From positions 1,161,001-1,225,000 of the forward strand of contig NZ_KE386491.1 of the NCBI RefSeq assembly GCF_000427405.1: a stretch of DNA of 64,000 bases, read 5' to 3'. Origin of the DNA: Flectobacillus major DSM 103 (GTDB taxonomy: Bacteria > Bacteroidota > Bacteroidia > Cytophagales > Spirosomataceae). Both the position numbers and the translations under genes were made by a program. The notes under the pieces are model-generated. The model saw only the letters and a program-made list of their open reading frames with translations. It was not told the DNA's origin and searched no databases. The first letter of the stretch is position 1; each line of letters starts with the position of its first letter. Positions 24,901 to 33,308 of the stretch are shown piece after piece.

Positions 24901-26031
24901 ATGAAAAAAAATATCCTACTAATCCTGATTGGTTGCTTAGTGAGTCTTGGTACTCTAGCTCAAACCAAAAAAACAGACCAGATTGTTAAACTTGATAATT
25001 CTGTAATAGAGGTTATCATTGATGAGGTTTCTGAAGATGAAATTCTCTATAAACTTCCCAATAACCCACGTGGGCCTATTCAGAAAGTCAAAAAAGCTGA
25101 AGTTCTGAAGCTCGTATATGCATCAGGTACGGTCGAAGAAATTAATACATTACAGCCTACCGCCAAGGCTGATAAAATTATACGAAAAGATGGACGGGTT
25201 ATTCAGGGTAAAATAGTGTCGGTAAGTCCAGGAAAAGTAGAATATAAAAGTTTAGATACCAATGACCCATCTGTATATATGGTTTCAGGGGCTGATGTAA
25301 CTAAACTCGAATATGCCGATGGAACAACAAGGGAATTGTTGGAAAAAAATAAAAAAACTAAAGCTATCCTAAAGAAAAATGTAACATTTGAGCAACAGGT
25401 AGCTCAGCATAGTGTTGTTGCTAAGCCTCGTCGGCTACTCGACTTGCCAAAGTTTGTGTTTGGCATTGGTGTCGACGGACTTTACGTACTCGAACCTCTT
25501 AGTAAGCAATGGGTAGCTAGTGGCGATAGTACAGGTATACAACAGGGTGTTGGATTTAGTGTCAATACCGACATCCATCTTACCAAAGGTATTGCTTTGA
25601 GCTTATTGACAGGCTATCATCAATGGCAGGTTCAACGAAACTATACCCTCAAAGATCTGGCCACACAGGCCAAAAGCACACAGTATTCTACTGTCGATAA
25701 GTTTGGTATAATACCTCTGCAAGCAGGCTTGAAATTATATTTAGCCAAAGGTTTTTATATTAATCCTAATGCGTCGTTCAATTTAATTACCACAACGTTT
25801 ACAAATAAAGATGGAGATATTCCTAATCCAAATGGAGTAGGAGCTACTACCTCATCACTGAGTAAAGTTGGGTATGGTGGCAATTTGGGTTTTGAAGTAT
25901 ATAAGCTTCCATTTGTAATTGATTTTTCGGCTCGTTTTCAAGTTGTCAATGCAGAAAGCTTCAGGAATATCGGAGAACCACTCTATTATGCTGGGCTTCG
26001 ACTAGGAATTGGTTTTGCCGTTGACAAATAG
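24901..26031 (+). CDS. exported protein with two KDG-type modules and an outer-membrane barrel
   Basis: A 376-residue protein with signal peptide ending LGTLAQ. Two tandem small modules occupy about residues 22-80 (IVKLDNSVIEVIIDEVSEDE) and 82-150 (IIRKDGRVIQGKIVSVSPGK), homologous to the one in the protein at 19921. From about residue 185 a beta-barrel of the outer-membrane type follows (VFGIGVDGLYVLEPL, then GFSVNTDIHLTKGIALSLLTG), ending with AGLRLGIGFAVDK. The modules would face the periplasm and the barrel would anchor them in the outer membrane. It belongs to the same run of genes. Confidence 0.8.
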   Translation: MKKNILLILIGCLVSLGTLAQTKKTDQIVKLDNSVIEVIIDEVSEDEILYKLPNNPRGPIQKVKKAEVLKLVYASGTVEEINTLQPTAKADKIIRKDGRVIQGKIVSVSPGKVEYKSLDTNDPSVYMVSGADVTKLEYADGTTRELLEKNKKTKAILKKNVTFEQQVAQHSVVAKPRRLLDLPKFVFGIGVDGLYVLEPLSKQWVASGDSTGIQQGVGFSVNTDIHLTKGIALSLLTGYHQWQVQRNYTLKDLATQAKSTQYSTVDKFGIIPLQAGLKLYLAKGFYINPNASFNLITTTFTNKDGDIPNPNGVGATTSSLSKVGYGGNLGFEVYKLPFVIDFSARFQVVNAESFRNIGEPLYYAGLRLGIGFAVDK

Positions 26032-26130
26032 AAAAGCATTCGTGTTTGTAATTTATTATTTAAGAATAGTTTATGTGAATTAAAAACCCCAACGCATAGA
26101 CATACTTCTCTTTTATGGGGATTAAAAACG

Positions 26131-27078
26131 ATGAAAAAAAACATTCAACTTCTTAGAATTACGCTATTGTGTTTAGTGTCTTATGTAGGAATAGCACAAA
26201 TCCCAACAGCACCAGGAACGACAGGTAATGCTGACAACCTAACTCGTGAAACCTCCGAGCCTACTCAAGAACTATTTGCAAGAGTAAGCCCAGATGGGAA
26301 ATATTTATTATATAATGCCTTAGAAATAAGCTATTCGCTGAGTCTTACCAATGGCCGTATAGATCAAAAAACGAATAAGAAATATCGTATCGTCAAAAAA
26401 GAAATAGGCAAACCTATTACCAACCCCTTAGCCGACAATGCGGCATATCCAACTTGGATGCCCGATAATTCTGGAATAATATTTAGTTATATCAAACCCG
26501 AACGACCAGTTATTGTACGCTCAGATATTAATGGTGTTGGCCTAAACTATGTTTCGGCGGGTGCAATGGGAGAAGACGACGCCGAACCCATTGTAACAAA
26601 AGATAATGCCAAAATCTTATTTACAACCATTATGGGGCATAGCCGTATGATTTGTTCGATGGATACCAAAGGCGGCAATTATTCAGTTATAGGCGAAGGA
26701 AGTCATATTAGTTTAAATCCTGTCGATAATAGCAAGATTATCTATAATATGAAAGTAGGTAAGTTTATTCAGGTATTTACAATGGATATAAAAACTGGCC
26801 AAAAAACCCAGCTAACCACAGGAGAATATAACAATCGTGATGCTGCGTTTTCGAGAGATGGCAAATATATAGCCTTTGCAAGCAACAGGGAAAACCCCAA
26901 GAAGGAGAATAAACATATTTTTGTAATGAAAGTAGACGGTACTGATTTAATCCAAATTACTCAAGGCGAAACAGATGAAAGTGACCCTGCGTGGGGAGTT
27001 GACAATACGCTTTTTTTCAGCTCAAATGCCGAAAAGAATTATAATATCTGGAAAGCCAAAGTGAAATTTGGCAAATAA
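26131..27078 (+). CDS. TolB-like beta-propeller (PD40/WD40-like) protein
   Basis: A 315-residue exported protein (signal peptide ending VGIAQ). It consists of PD40-type propeller blades: ARVSPDGKYLLYNALEISY, NAAYPTWMPDNSGIIFSYI, NRDAAFSRDGKYIAFASNR and ESDPAWGVDNTLFFSSNAE. About six blades fit the length, as in the C-terminal propeller of TolB. It lacks the TolB N-terminal domain, so it is not TolB itself. Propellers of this type bind other envelope proteins. It lies 99 bp after the barrel protein and ends the run of same-strand genes. Confidence 0.85.
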   Translation: MKKNIQLLRITLLCLVSYVGIAQIPTAPGTTGNADNLTRETSEPTQELFARVSPDGKYLLYNALEISYSLSLTNGRIDQKTNKKYRIVKKEIGKPITNPLADNAAYPTWMPDNSGIIFSYIKPERPVIVRSDINGVGLNYVSAGAMGEDDAEPIVTKDNAKILFTTIMGHSRMICSMDTKGGNYSVIGEGSHISLNPVDNSKIIYNMKVGKFIQVFTMDIKTGQKTQLTTGEYNNRDAAFSRDGKYIAFASNRENPKKENKHIFVMKVDGTDLIQITQGETDESDPAWGVDNTLFFSSNAEKNYNIWKAKVKFGK

Positions 27079-27423
27079 TGATTGATTTTTTTAAGTTCTA
27101 AAAAAAAGGCTGATTGTTATAGACCATTTTATAATATGTTATTGAAATAACCCAGCTATTTAAAACTCAAATGAGGTTAATGTAAAAGTAAATAGGACTA
27201 CCCTTTACAGGCAGATTAATTACCTAGTTAATGGTTTCTACACCTTTATAGATTCAAGTAGCACCTATCTACTCCCAACGATTCTATTATCAATGAAAGC
27301 ACCTTAAAGGTATTTGCTTCATCTTGGTTTAAGCTATATTTTTCCAAACAGATTCTTAAAATAAAGAAAGTTTAAACAGTTTTTTCACAAAGGCTTTATT
27401 TTCTATTTATATTTGACCAAAAA
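27079..27423. other. intergenic stretch, nothing recognised
   Basis: About 345 bp between convergent genes. It is AT-rich, has stops in all frames and shows no RNA gene or repeat I can identify. Only the strong terminator at its right end stands out. Confidence 0.5.
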
Positions 27424-27454
27424 AAAACTACTAGAGCAAAGCTCTAGTAGTTTT
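27424..27454 (-). terminator. strong intrinsic terminator of the small lipoprotein gene
   Basis: A perfect 14-bp stem (AAAACTACTAGAGC, 27424-27437, pairing with 27441-27454) has a 3-nt loop. On the reverse strand it is followed by about nine T residues in all. It lies 24 bp beyond the stop of the reverse-strand gene at 27479. Confidence 0.88.
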
Positions 27455-27478
27455 GAAATAAGACTAATCTTCTCTTGT

Positions 27479-27673
27479 TTATCTTGGGCCAGTACCTCCA
27501 CCTGAAGATGGTAACGTTGGGGGTGTCAAATCATTAGAGCCCTTTACCAACAGTGTGTCTGTTTTTACTTTTAGGGTTGTTATTTGAGTGCTTGGTTGAG
27601 GTTCCAATACATCATTTTGGCAAGAGGTTAAACCGATAGTTGCCAATACCATTAATACCAATAAAGCTTTCAT
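27479..27673 (-). CDS. small lipoprotein
   Basis: A 64-residue protein with a textbook lipoprotein leader (MKALLVLMVLATIGLTSC). The mature part is about 47 residues, proline- and glycine-rich, and ends SSGGGTGPR. The frame opens at 27697, but the second methionine gives the correct signal peptide. It has its own strong terminator, so it is a real single-gene unit. It is divergent from the ECF sigma gene. No function can be assigned. Confidence 0.75.
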   Translation of the reverse strand: MKALLVLMVLATIGLTSCQNDVLEPQPSTQITTLKVKTDTLLVKGSNDLTPPTLPSSGGGTGPR

Positions 27674-27807
27674 GTGTTTAGTGTTTAAATGTTCCATGGA
27701 GCTATTCCATGGTCAAGCAAAAGCACTTGACACACTTATATGTTTTTAGAATAACTGGATGTGAGTTGTTATAGAATGTTACAGCAAAATTTATTGCTAT
27801 ACCTATA

Positions 27808-27845
27808 TTTTTTTAGAAAATCCTACACAGGATTTTCTAAAAAAA
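27808..27845. repeat. 17-bp perfect hairpin in the divergent intergenic region
   Basis: Positions 27808-27824 (seven T then AGAAAATCCT) are the exact complement of 27829-27845, with loop ACAC. The T-run is on the 5' side of the stem on either strand, so it is not a normal terminator. It sits about 160 bp before the ECF sigma start and 135 bp before the small lipoprotein start. Confidence 0.7.
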
Positions 27846-28004
27846 TGTAACGTTTTAATAGCCAGAAGGAATTAAAGTTAGAATACAGCTAATCTGCTTA
27901 TTGAGAATTGTTTAAAAAATTAAAAAGGTTATTCAATTATATATTAGTTGCCATATTCAACACAATCATTTGTAATTTTACTGAACCTTCAAGCTTAAAA
28001 TGTT

Positions 28005-28577
28005 ATGAGTCAAACTTTTAATGTGCATGAGATACTAAGAATCATTAATCATGGAGACAACAGAGAGCTAGATCAAGTGGTAACTTATTTGTATCGGAAC
28101 TTTAGGGCCAAAGTTGCATCGCAGGTATTTATGGAAAGAGGAACTTATGAAGATGGGAAAGACATCTTTGAAGAAACCTTGATAACTTTCCTTGAAAATT
28201 GTAGAACAGGAACATTTACAGCGAGGTCGCATCGGGAATTAGAGGTGTATATTAAAAAAATCGCTCACAATAAGTGGCTAAAACATTGTGAGTCAAAAAA
28301 TCGCCGAATAGAAAGAGAGCAAAAATACACTAAACTTAGCGATGGAAAGGATGCCAGTACTCCTTTGGCAATAATGGTTGACAACGAAGATAAAAACAAG
28401 GCTATTACGATATTTAAAAAGCTAGATGAAATCTGTCAGAAAATTTTGATAGCTTTCTACATTGATGGCTTAAGCTTGGACGAGATAGCCCAAAAGTATG
28501 AGCTTGGTACTGCAGAGGCAGTTAAATTACGTAAATTTAGATGTGTAAAAAAACTTAGAGAACTATTATTACAATGA
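28005..28577 (+). CDS. ECF-type RNA polymerase sigma factor
   Basis: A 190-residue extracytoplasmic-function sigma factor. Region 2 covers about residues 15-95 (DGKDIFEETLITFLENCRTG, then HRELEVYIKKIAHNKWLKHC). Region 4 covers about 130-190 and carries the HTH (LIAFYIDGLSLDEIAQKYEL, then AVKLRKFRCVKKLREL). It would direct RNA polymerase to a small set of promoters. Its last bases overlap the start of the membrane protein next to it as ATGA, so the two are made together and that protein is the likely anti-sigma partner. Confidence 0.92.
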   Translation: MSQTFNVHEILRIINHGDNRELDQVVTYLYRNFRAKVASQVFMERGTYEDGKDIFEETLITFLENCRTGTFTARSHRELEVYIKKIAHNKWLKHCESKNRRIEREQKYTKLSDGKDASTPLAIMVDNEDKNKAITIFKKLDEICQKILIAFYIDGLSLDEIAQKYELGTAEAVKLRKFRCVKKLRELLLQ

Positions 28578-29284
28578 AACTAGATAATGAATACGATAGA
28601 TTTGATGCGATTGAACGTTTTTGTAAAGGAGTATTAACTTCTTCTGAAAATGAAATATTTATCAATGCTCTACACGATGACTCAACGCTTTTGCAAGAAG
28701 TAAATGAGTATAAAAACCTATTAGAAGTTATGAGAAAAGCAAATCTTGAAAATCAAATCAAAACAACTTTAGCTCGACTAGAAGCAGAAGAGCCTATTAC
28801 TACCTTAGCCAATGAGGGTAATATTAATACAATGTCGCAACGAAAAGGTATCATTATTAAGTATATAGGGGCTTTGGCAGCAGCTTGTGTTATATTTATA
28901 TTGTATGTTTCTTTGGCCACTGTGCAATTGCCCGGAACCGAAAATGACCTTAATGTTGTACGTGATATAGACCCTACCGTACTAAACCCTATACAGAAAT
29001 CGGCTTATGATCATTTTTATACAGGACAATTGCATATTGCCGATGGCCAGTTTGAAGCAGCCGTATTAAATTTTAAAGAAGTCCTTAATACACCCAATTT
29101 AAGAAAATACTTTGCAGAGGCAACTCAATGGCATTTGGTAATAGCCTATTTTAAAAGTGGCAATATTAAGGAAGCCGAAAAGCTTTATGATACTTTAACT
29201 TCTTGCTCTGATTGTGTTTATCATGTAAGTATGCTAAATCGTTCTAAGATTTGGTGGCAAATATTTTGGGCCAAAGTATTTTAA
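28574..29284 (+). CDS. anti-sigma-like membrane protein with periplasmic TPR
   Basis: A 236-residue protein. The N-terminal 95 residues are cytoplasmic and helical, starting with a motif usual in these partners (FDAIERFCKGVLTSSENEIF). One membrane helix lies at about 95-117 (KYIGALAAACVIFILYVSL). The periplasmic end has two TPR-like helix pairs (AYDHFYTGQLHIADGQFEAA, then WHLVIAYFKSGNIKEAEKLY). No zinc-binding anti-sigma motif is present. It is translationally coupled to the ECF sigma gene. Its 3' end overlaps the 3' end of the convergent CHAT gene by 41 bp. Confidence 0.8.
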   Translation: MKLDNEYDRFDAIERFCKGVLTSSENEIFINALHDDSTLLQEVNEYKNLLEVMRKANLENQIKTTLARLEAEEPITTLANEGNINTMSQRKGIIIKYIGALAAACVIFILYVSLATVQLPGTENDLNVVRDIDPTVLNPIQKSAYDHFYTGQLHIADGQFEAAVLNFKEVLNTPNLRKYFAEATQWHLVIAYFKSGNIKEAEKLYDTLTSCSDCVYHVSMLNRSKIWWQIFWAKVF

Positions 29285-32018
29285 ATTTCTTTGTTCGAGC
29301 TAGTAAATAGGCCAATATCAGTATAAAAAGAATAATGCCAATACCCCAAAAACTCTGATGCTTTGGTGGATATATAGCTTCAGCACTACCACTTAAGATT
29401 AGATTAGCCCAGAAAAAGGGATGGTTTAAATCACCAAATTGTTCCGATTGAATAAAGTCTATTTTTGCTTTTTGAAGAGCTAAGTCTTTAGGAATTCCTT
29501 CATTGATGTATTCAAAAAAAATATTACTAATGAAGTCACTTGACCGGTCGTGGGCTTGCCATTGTGCTGCAACAACGGCATGTGCTCCTGCTCGTACAAA
29601 CGCATAAGATAACGACATAACTCCTTCATGATTTTCAAGATGCCCTGTTCCACTTTTACACGAAGCTAGCATTACGAGCTTATATCGAGTAAGGGGTAAT
29701 CCTAATGCTTCGTAGAAGCCTAATTTAGAGGCTGTTTTGTCGGCGAGAGGATATAAAAAAAGATAAGATTTTTTACTTTGGAGTGTATCGCTAACAGAGT
29801 GAGTTACCAAATTTAGTACATTATAATAGGGGAGTTTTGTCATCAGTTGTGCTTTGGTAGCAGCTCGATCGTTTAGCCATAATTGCCCCTCAGCTGGTTT
29901 AATGATTCTTGAACGAAGAGCCTTAAAGGTGTCTTGCTCAATAATATGGGTTTGTGTAAAAGGAGTAGCTGTAAGGATTCGATTAGAGGATAAGGCTTCT
30001 CTAGGAGTTGAAGAAATAAAGTTTTGTCCTGAATAAGTATAGCTTATAGCATAGTGCCTAATCAAGTAATCAGATATGATTTTTCCTGTTTCGAGTGTCT
30101 CAAATGGCAAATAATTAAGGATACCTTCTCTTGCTAATACCAGTCTTTGGGTATTGTGGAGGTTCCGCTCTATTGGTTTCAATAGCCAATCATAAAGTTG
30201 GATAGCTTCTTTCTGGCCATTATACTCGTTCCATTGAGGATTAATATTGAGTTTAGGAAGAAAAGAGCGAAGCGTATTAGCTAAACTATTATCCTGTAGA
30301 GATAGCTTTTTTACTTGTATCAAATCTGATTTAATCAAAAATATATACAATAAATTAGGCGACCTCAACGAGTAGCTAATAAACGCCGTATTTTGGGGCA
30401 ATTTTTGTTTAATATCAGTCGCTAGTGATTGATTATCAAAAGATAGCACTGACCCTACAGGAGATAATTTCGCAATTTTATTGTTTAGGCTTGTTAGTTG
30501 TAGCTCCTTTTCCAGTAATAACGTTTTAATGCTGTCGAGCTTACTTTTACTATTATCTTGCCATAAAGACTGTTTGAGTTCTGCAATAAAATGGTTGATT
30601 GTTTTCTGCTGTTGCACAAGGCTACTTGTTTCCTTAGAGGGTTGTATTTTATTGACATAATCGTTTAGGGCAATAGCTCTGGTGCTTTCGATAATACTGA
30701 ATAATAAATTTGCTTTATCATCGGTTGGATTGGTCTGGTAAAAATGATATGCAACATCTATTGCTTCGTCAAATATAGATGTACTTATAGAAGTAAAGGT
30801 GGATTTATCTTCTTCATAATCAATGCCTTGCCTGTAGTTTTCGGCTATGAGTATAGCTAAATGATAGGTTTTGGTACTTAGTCTTAATGTTGAGATTTGC
30901 TTAGTTTGTTGATAATATTTGTACAATAATTGAGCCTTTAGGGCAAGTAACTGGAACAAGGTATTATTGCCAAGAATAATCTGCGATAAAGCAGGGTTTT
31001 GACTTATATTGTCTGAAGAAAAGTCGAGTACTATGGCCGATAAACCTTTTTGAGTCCAATTTAAGGCTTCAATTATATCTTTACTTTTAGAGGAATTATT
31101 GGCCATTACAGCGTAACATTTGGCTAGGTATACCCCTTTTGTTATGTGACGGGATGCATAGATACCAATAGCCTTCCTAAGAAAGTAATTACTTTCTTTA
31201 TAATTTGTACTATATGATTTGAGTTGAGCTATTTGCAAGTAGAGTTTTGTTTCAAATTGAATATCTGTTTGATTGTTTGGCTTATTTTTGTAAATCTCAA
31301 TAGCTTGTTTAAAATAAGATTCAGCCAGTTCTGGTTTACCCCTCTTAAAAGCATTCCATCCTATAGATGCCAAAATTTGTAATTTATTGAAAGTGCCAAA
31401 ACCTCTTCTCTGAATTTCTTTGTATATTTTGTATGCTTTATCGTATTCAGTCATGTAGTCATAAACGTTCGCCAGATGATTGAGTATAATTAATTCATAG
31501 TCGTCTAAATGATATTTTATACATGCAATTCTAGCTTTTTCTAAACAATTGATAGCTTTTGAATACTGAGCCAACTCTCGGTAATGCACGCCTTGATTTC
31601 CCCAATAACTAGTATAAAAATTGGGAAATTCTGTTTCAATAGAAGGTTCTTTATTCAATAAATCATTAGCTTGTTCAAAATAAAAGCTAGAAGAATCATT
31701 TACCATGAGTTGTGAATAACTCGCAATCATATAAGTGTAAATGAGAAATTTAAAACTAGGCTTTAGCGATGGTGATTTCTGTAAATACATAAGCCCCTCC
31801 CTTCCTAGGGTATTTACCTTCTCTAGGGCTTCAATATTTCCGATGCTATAAGTATCATTCATTTTTTGAAGAAGATCTTGTATTTTCTTCTCTGCTTGTT
31901 TTGATACTTTCGGCTTAGAATCAACGGTGGCTGTCCTTTCTTTGGCACAGATAAAAAATGTCTTCGAAAAAAATATATACGTCAATAGTAACTTTATACA
32001 AGTTGGCAGAAATTTCAT
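29244..32018 (-). CDS. exported TPR/CHAT-domain (caspase-like) protein
   Basis: A 924-residue protein with a signal peptide (KLLLTYIFFSKTFFICA) and a C-terminal membrane helix (IGIILFILILAYLL), so most of it lies outside the cytoplasm. The N-terminal 550 residues hold TPR repeats (GWNAFKRGKPELAESYFKQA, CLEKARIACIKYHLDDYE). A CHAT domain occupies about 620-880. The caspase-type dyad is present: His740 in LVTHSVSD and Cys787 in LASCKSGTG. CHAT proteins are proteases or scaffolds in stress and defence pathways; the target here is unknown. The gene is convergent with the ECF sigma/anti-sigma pair and overlaps it. Confidence 0.88.
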   Translation of the reverse strand: MKFLPTCIKLLLTYIFFSKTFFICAKERTATVDSKPKVSKQAEKKIQDLLQKMNDTYSIGNIEALEKVNTLGREGLMYLQKSPSLKPSFKFLIYTYMIASYSQLMVNDSSSFYFEQANDLLNKEPSIETEFPNFYTSYWGNQGVHYRELAQYSKAINCLEKARIACIKYHLDDYELIILNHLANVYDYMTEYDKAYKIYKEIQRRGFGTFNKLQILASIGWNAFKRGKPELAESYFKQAIEIYKNKPNNQTDIQFETKLYLQIAQLKSYSTNYKESNYFLRKAIGIYASRHITKGVYLAKCYAVMANNSSKSKDIIEALNWTQKGLSAIVLDFSSDNISQNPALSQIILGNNTLFQLLALKAQLLYKYYQQTKQISTLRLSTKTYHLAILIAENYRQGIDYEEDKSTFTSISTSIFDEAIDVAYHFYQTNPTDDKANLLFSIIESTRAIALNDYVNKIQPSKETSSLVQQQKTINHFIAELKQSLWQDNSKSKLDSIKTLLLEKELQLTSLNNKIAKLSPVGSVLSFDNQSLATDIKQKLPQNTAFISYSLRSPNLLYIFLIKSDLIQVKKLSLQDNSLANTLRSFLPKLNINPQWNEYNGQKEAIQLYDWLLKPIERNLHNTQRLVLAREGILNYLPFETLETGKIISDYLIRHYAISYTYSGQNFISSTPREALSSNRILTATPFTQTHIIEQDTFKALRSRIIKPAEGQLWLNDRAATKAQLMTKLPYYNVLNLVTHSVSDTLQSKKSYLFLYPLADKTASKLGFYEALGLPLTRYKLVMLASCKSGTGHLENHEGVMSLSYAFVRAGAHAVVAAQWQAHDRSSDFISNIFFEYINEGIPKDLALQKAKIDFIQSEQFGDLNHPFFWANLILSGSAEAIYPPKHQSFWGIGIILFILILAYLLARTKKFKILWPKIFATKS

Positions 32019-32301
32019 ACGGTTAAGATAGACTTATTTGTGAATGTGTGTTAGTACTGACAGATTTTTCTTCAATATAGATGGAAGCAAGAATTTGTAT
32101 TGTCTTAGTAATTAACAATTTAATAAAATTGGAAGTCAAATCAAACATTTGTTTGTTTAGTGTATAAACAAAGGGGATGAATTAATAAAAAAATAATAAA
32201 TGGTGATTCTACAGGGTTCTATTATTGCTATACGATACGGAAATATTCAATAAAGATTTGATGAATAAGGTCAATTTATAATATTTTTAAAACAAGAATT
32301 T

Positions 32302-33294
32302 ATGAAAAATAAGCTACTTTATTATGTATGTATTTCGAGTATAGTATGGTTGGTGGGCTGTGAACAAGAGCTAGAAAAAGCTACACCAGTGGCCTTAATT
32401 AGTGTGCAGCACCGTTCGGATGTTATCCAGCCTTCTAATAACTGTGTATTCAAATATAAATTAGCGAATATATATGGTGGCATGGATAATCAAGCTCAGC
32501 AAAATGCTATTACGCAAGCCGTAGGGTTATGGCAACATCTCAATAAAAATATTCAATTTGTGTCATTTTTAGTAGAAGACAGATGTGATATTTTGGTGAA
32601 ATACGTAGCCGCTGGCACGATTAGTACGCAGACAGAATTAAATACAAGTGGGTTTGTAAAATTTCCTTTGATAGGTAAAAGTATTGCTCGCTTAGTGAAT
32701 GGCCGATATGAAATTCTTTTAGACAGTACGCATAAATGGACAAAGGAAACCTTAGCCAAGGCTGTGGCTTATCATGTAGGTTATATGTTGGGTATGCCAC
32801 CTTCAAAAGAACCAAATTCTGTGATGTATCCTTATTTATCGAGTAGTAGGCTTGGGAGTAATAATAATGATTCTCTATCCATTAATTTATTATATCCCAA
32901 GCCTTGTAGGAATGCCGACTTCCGCTATTTGCCAATAACTACACAAGTAAAGGATACAACCTTAGTGAAATTATTACTTGATAAAAAAGGTACGATTAAA
33001 GTGACTGCTTCTGGACAAATTTATGTGGGACTATGGCTTGGGTATTCTACACCCGATGGAATAGATAAAGGGTTATTCAATTTCCCGATTATAGGGTATA
33101 ATACAATCCCAGGGTTTAATCATGCCGTTTTGATGTATAAATTAAATTATGAAAATGAATGGCACTCTTGTGGACATAGTTGCGAAATTCCAGTTGATAA
33201 TGTAGGCGAATACATTGAATTACTATTTGATATAAATTCCAATGCCAAACAAGATGACGTAGGAGCATATAGTGTGAATTTAGATTATAAGTAA
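32302..33294 (+). CDS. matrixin-like lipoprotein with a lost zinc site (pseudoprotease)
   Basis: A 330-residue lipoprotein with lipobox LVGC (Cys20). Residues about 48-200 follow the matrixin (M10) metallopeptidase plan: a strand region with ITQAVGLWQHLNKNIQFVSF, a helix with the active-site region, and the Met-turn VMYPYLS at 174-180. The expected HExGHxxGxxH is instead Y157-H158-V-G-Y161-M-L-G164-M-P-P167. All three zinc histidines and the catalytic Glu are replaced, so it is probably inactive as a protease. The last 125 residues are a beta domain similar to bacterial pre-peptidase C-terminal domains (GTIKVTASGQIYVGLWLGY). It sits downstream of and convergent with the PorP-like gene. Confidence 0.65.
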   Translation: MKNKLLYYVCISSIVWLVGCEQELEKATPVALISVQHRSDVIQPSNNCVFKYKLANIYGGMDNQAQQNAITQAVGLWQHLNKNIQFVSFLVEDRCDILVKYVAAGTISTQTELNTSGFVKFPLIGKSIARLVNGRYEILLDSTHKWTKETLAKAVAYHVGYMLGMPPSKEPNSVMYPYLSSSRLGSNNNDSLSINLLYPKPCRNADFRYLPITTQVKDTTLVKLLLDKKGTIKVTASGQIYVGLWLGYSTPDGIDKGLFNFPIIGYNTIPGFNHAVLMYKLNYENEWHSCGHSCEIPVDNVGEYIELLFDINSNAKQDDVGAYSVNLDYK

Positions 33295-33308
33295 GCATAC
33301 AAATCACA

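Noticed and set aside
26131-27078. True TolB of the Tol-Pal system
   Set aside because: Only the propeller is present; the TolB N-terminal domain and the tol/pal neighbours are missing.
27808-27845. Intrinsic terminator
   Set aside because: The T-run precedes the stem on each strand instead of following it.
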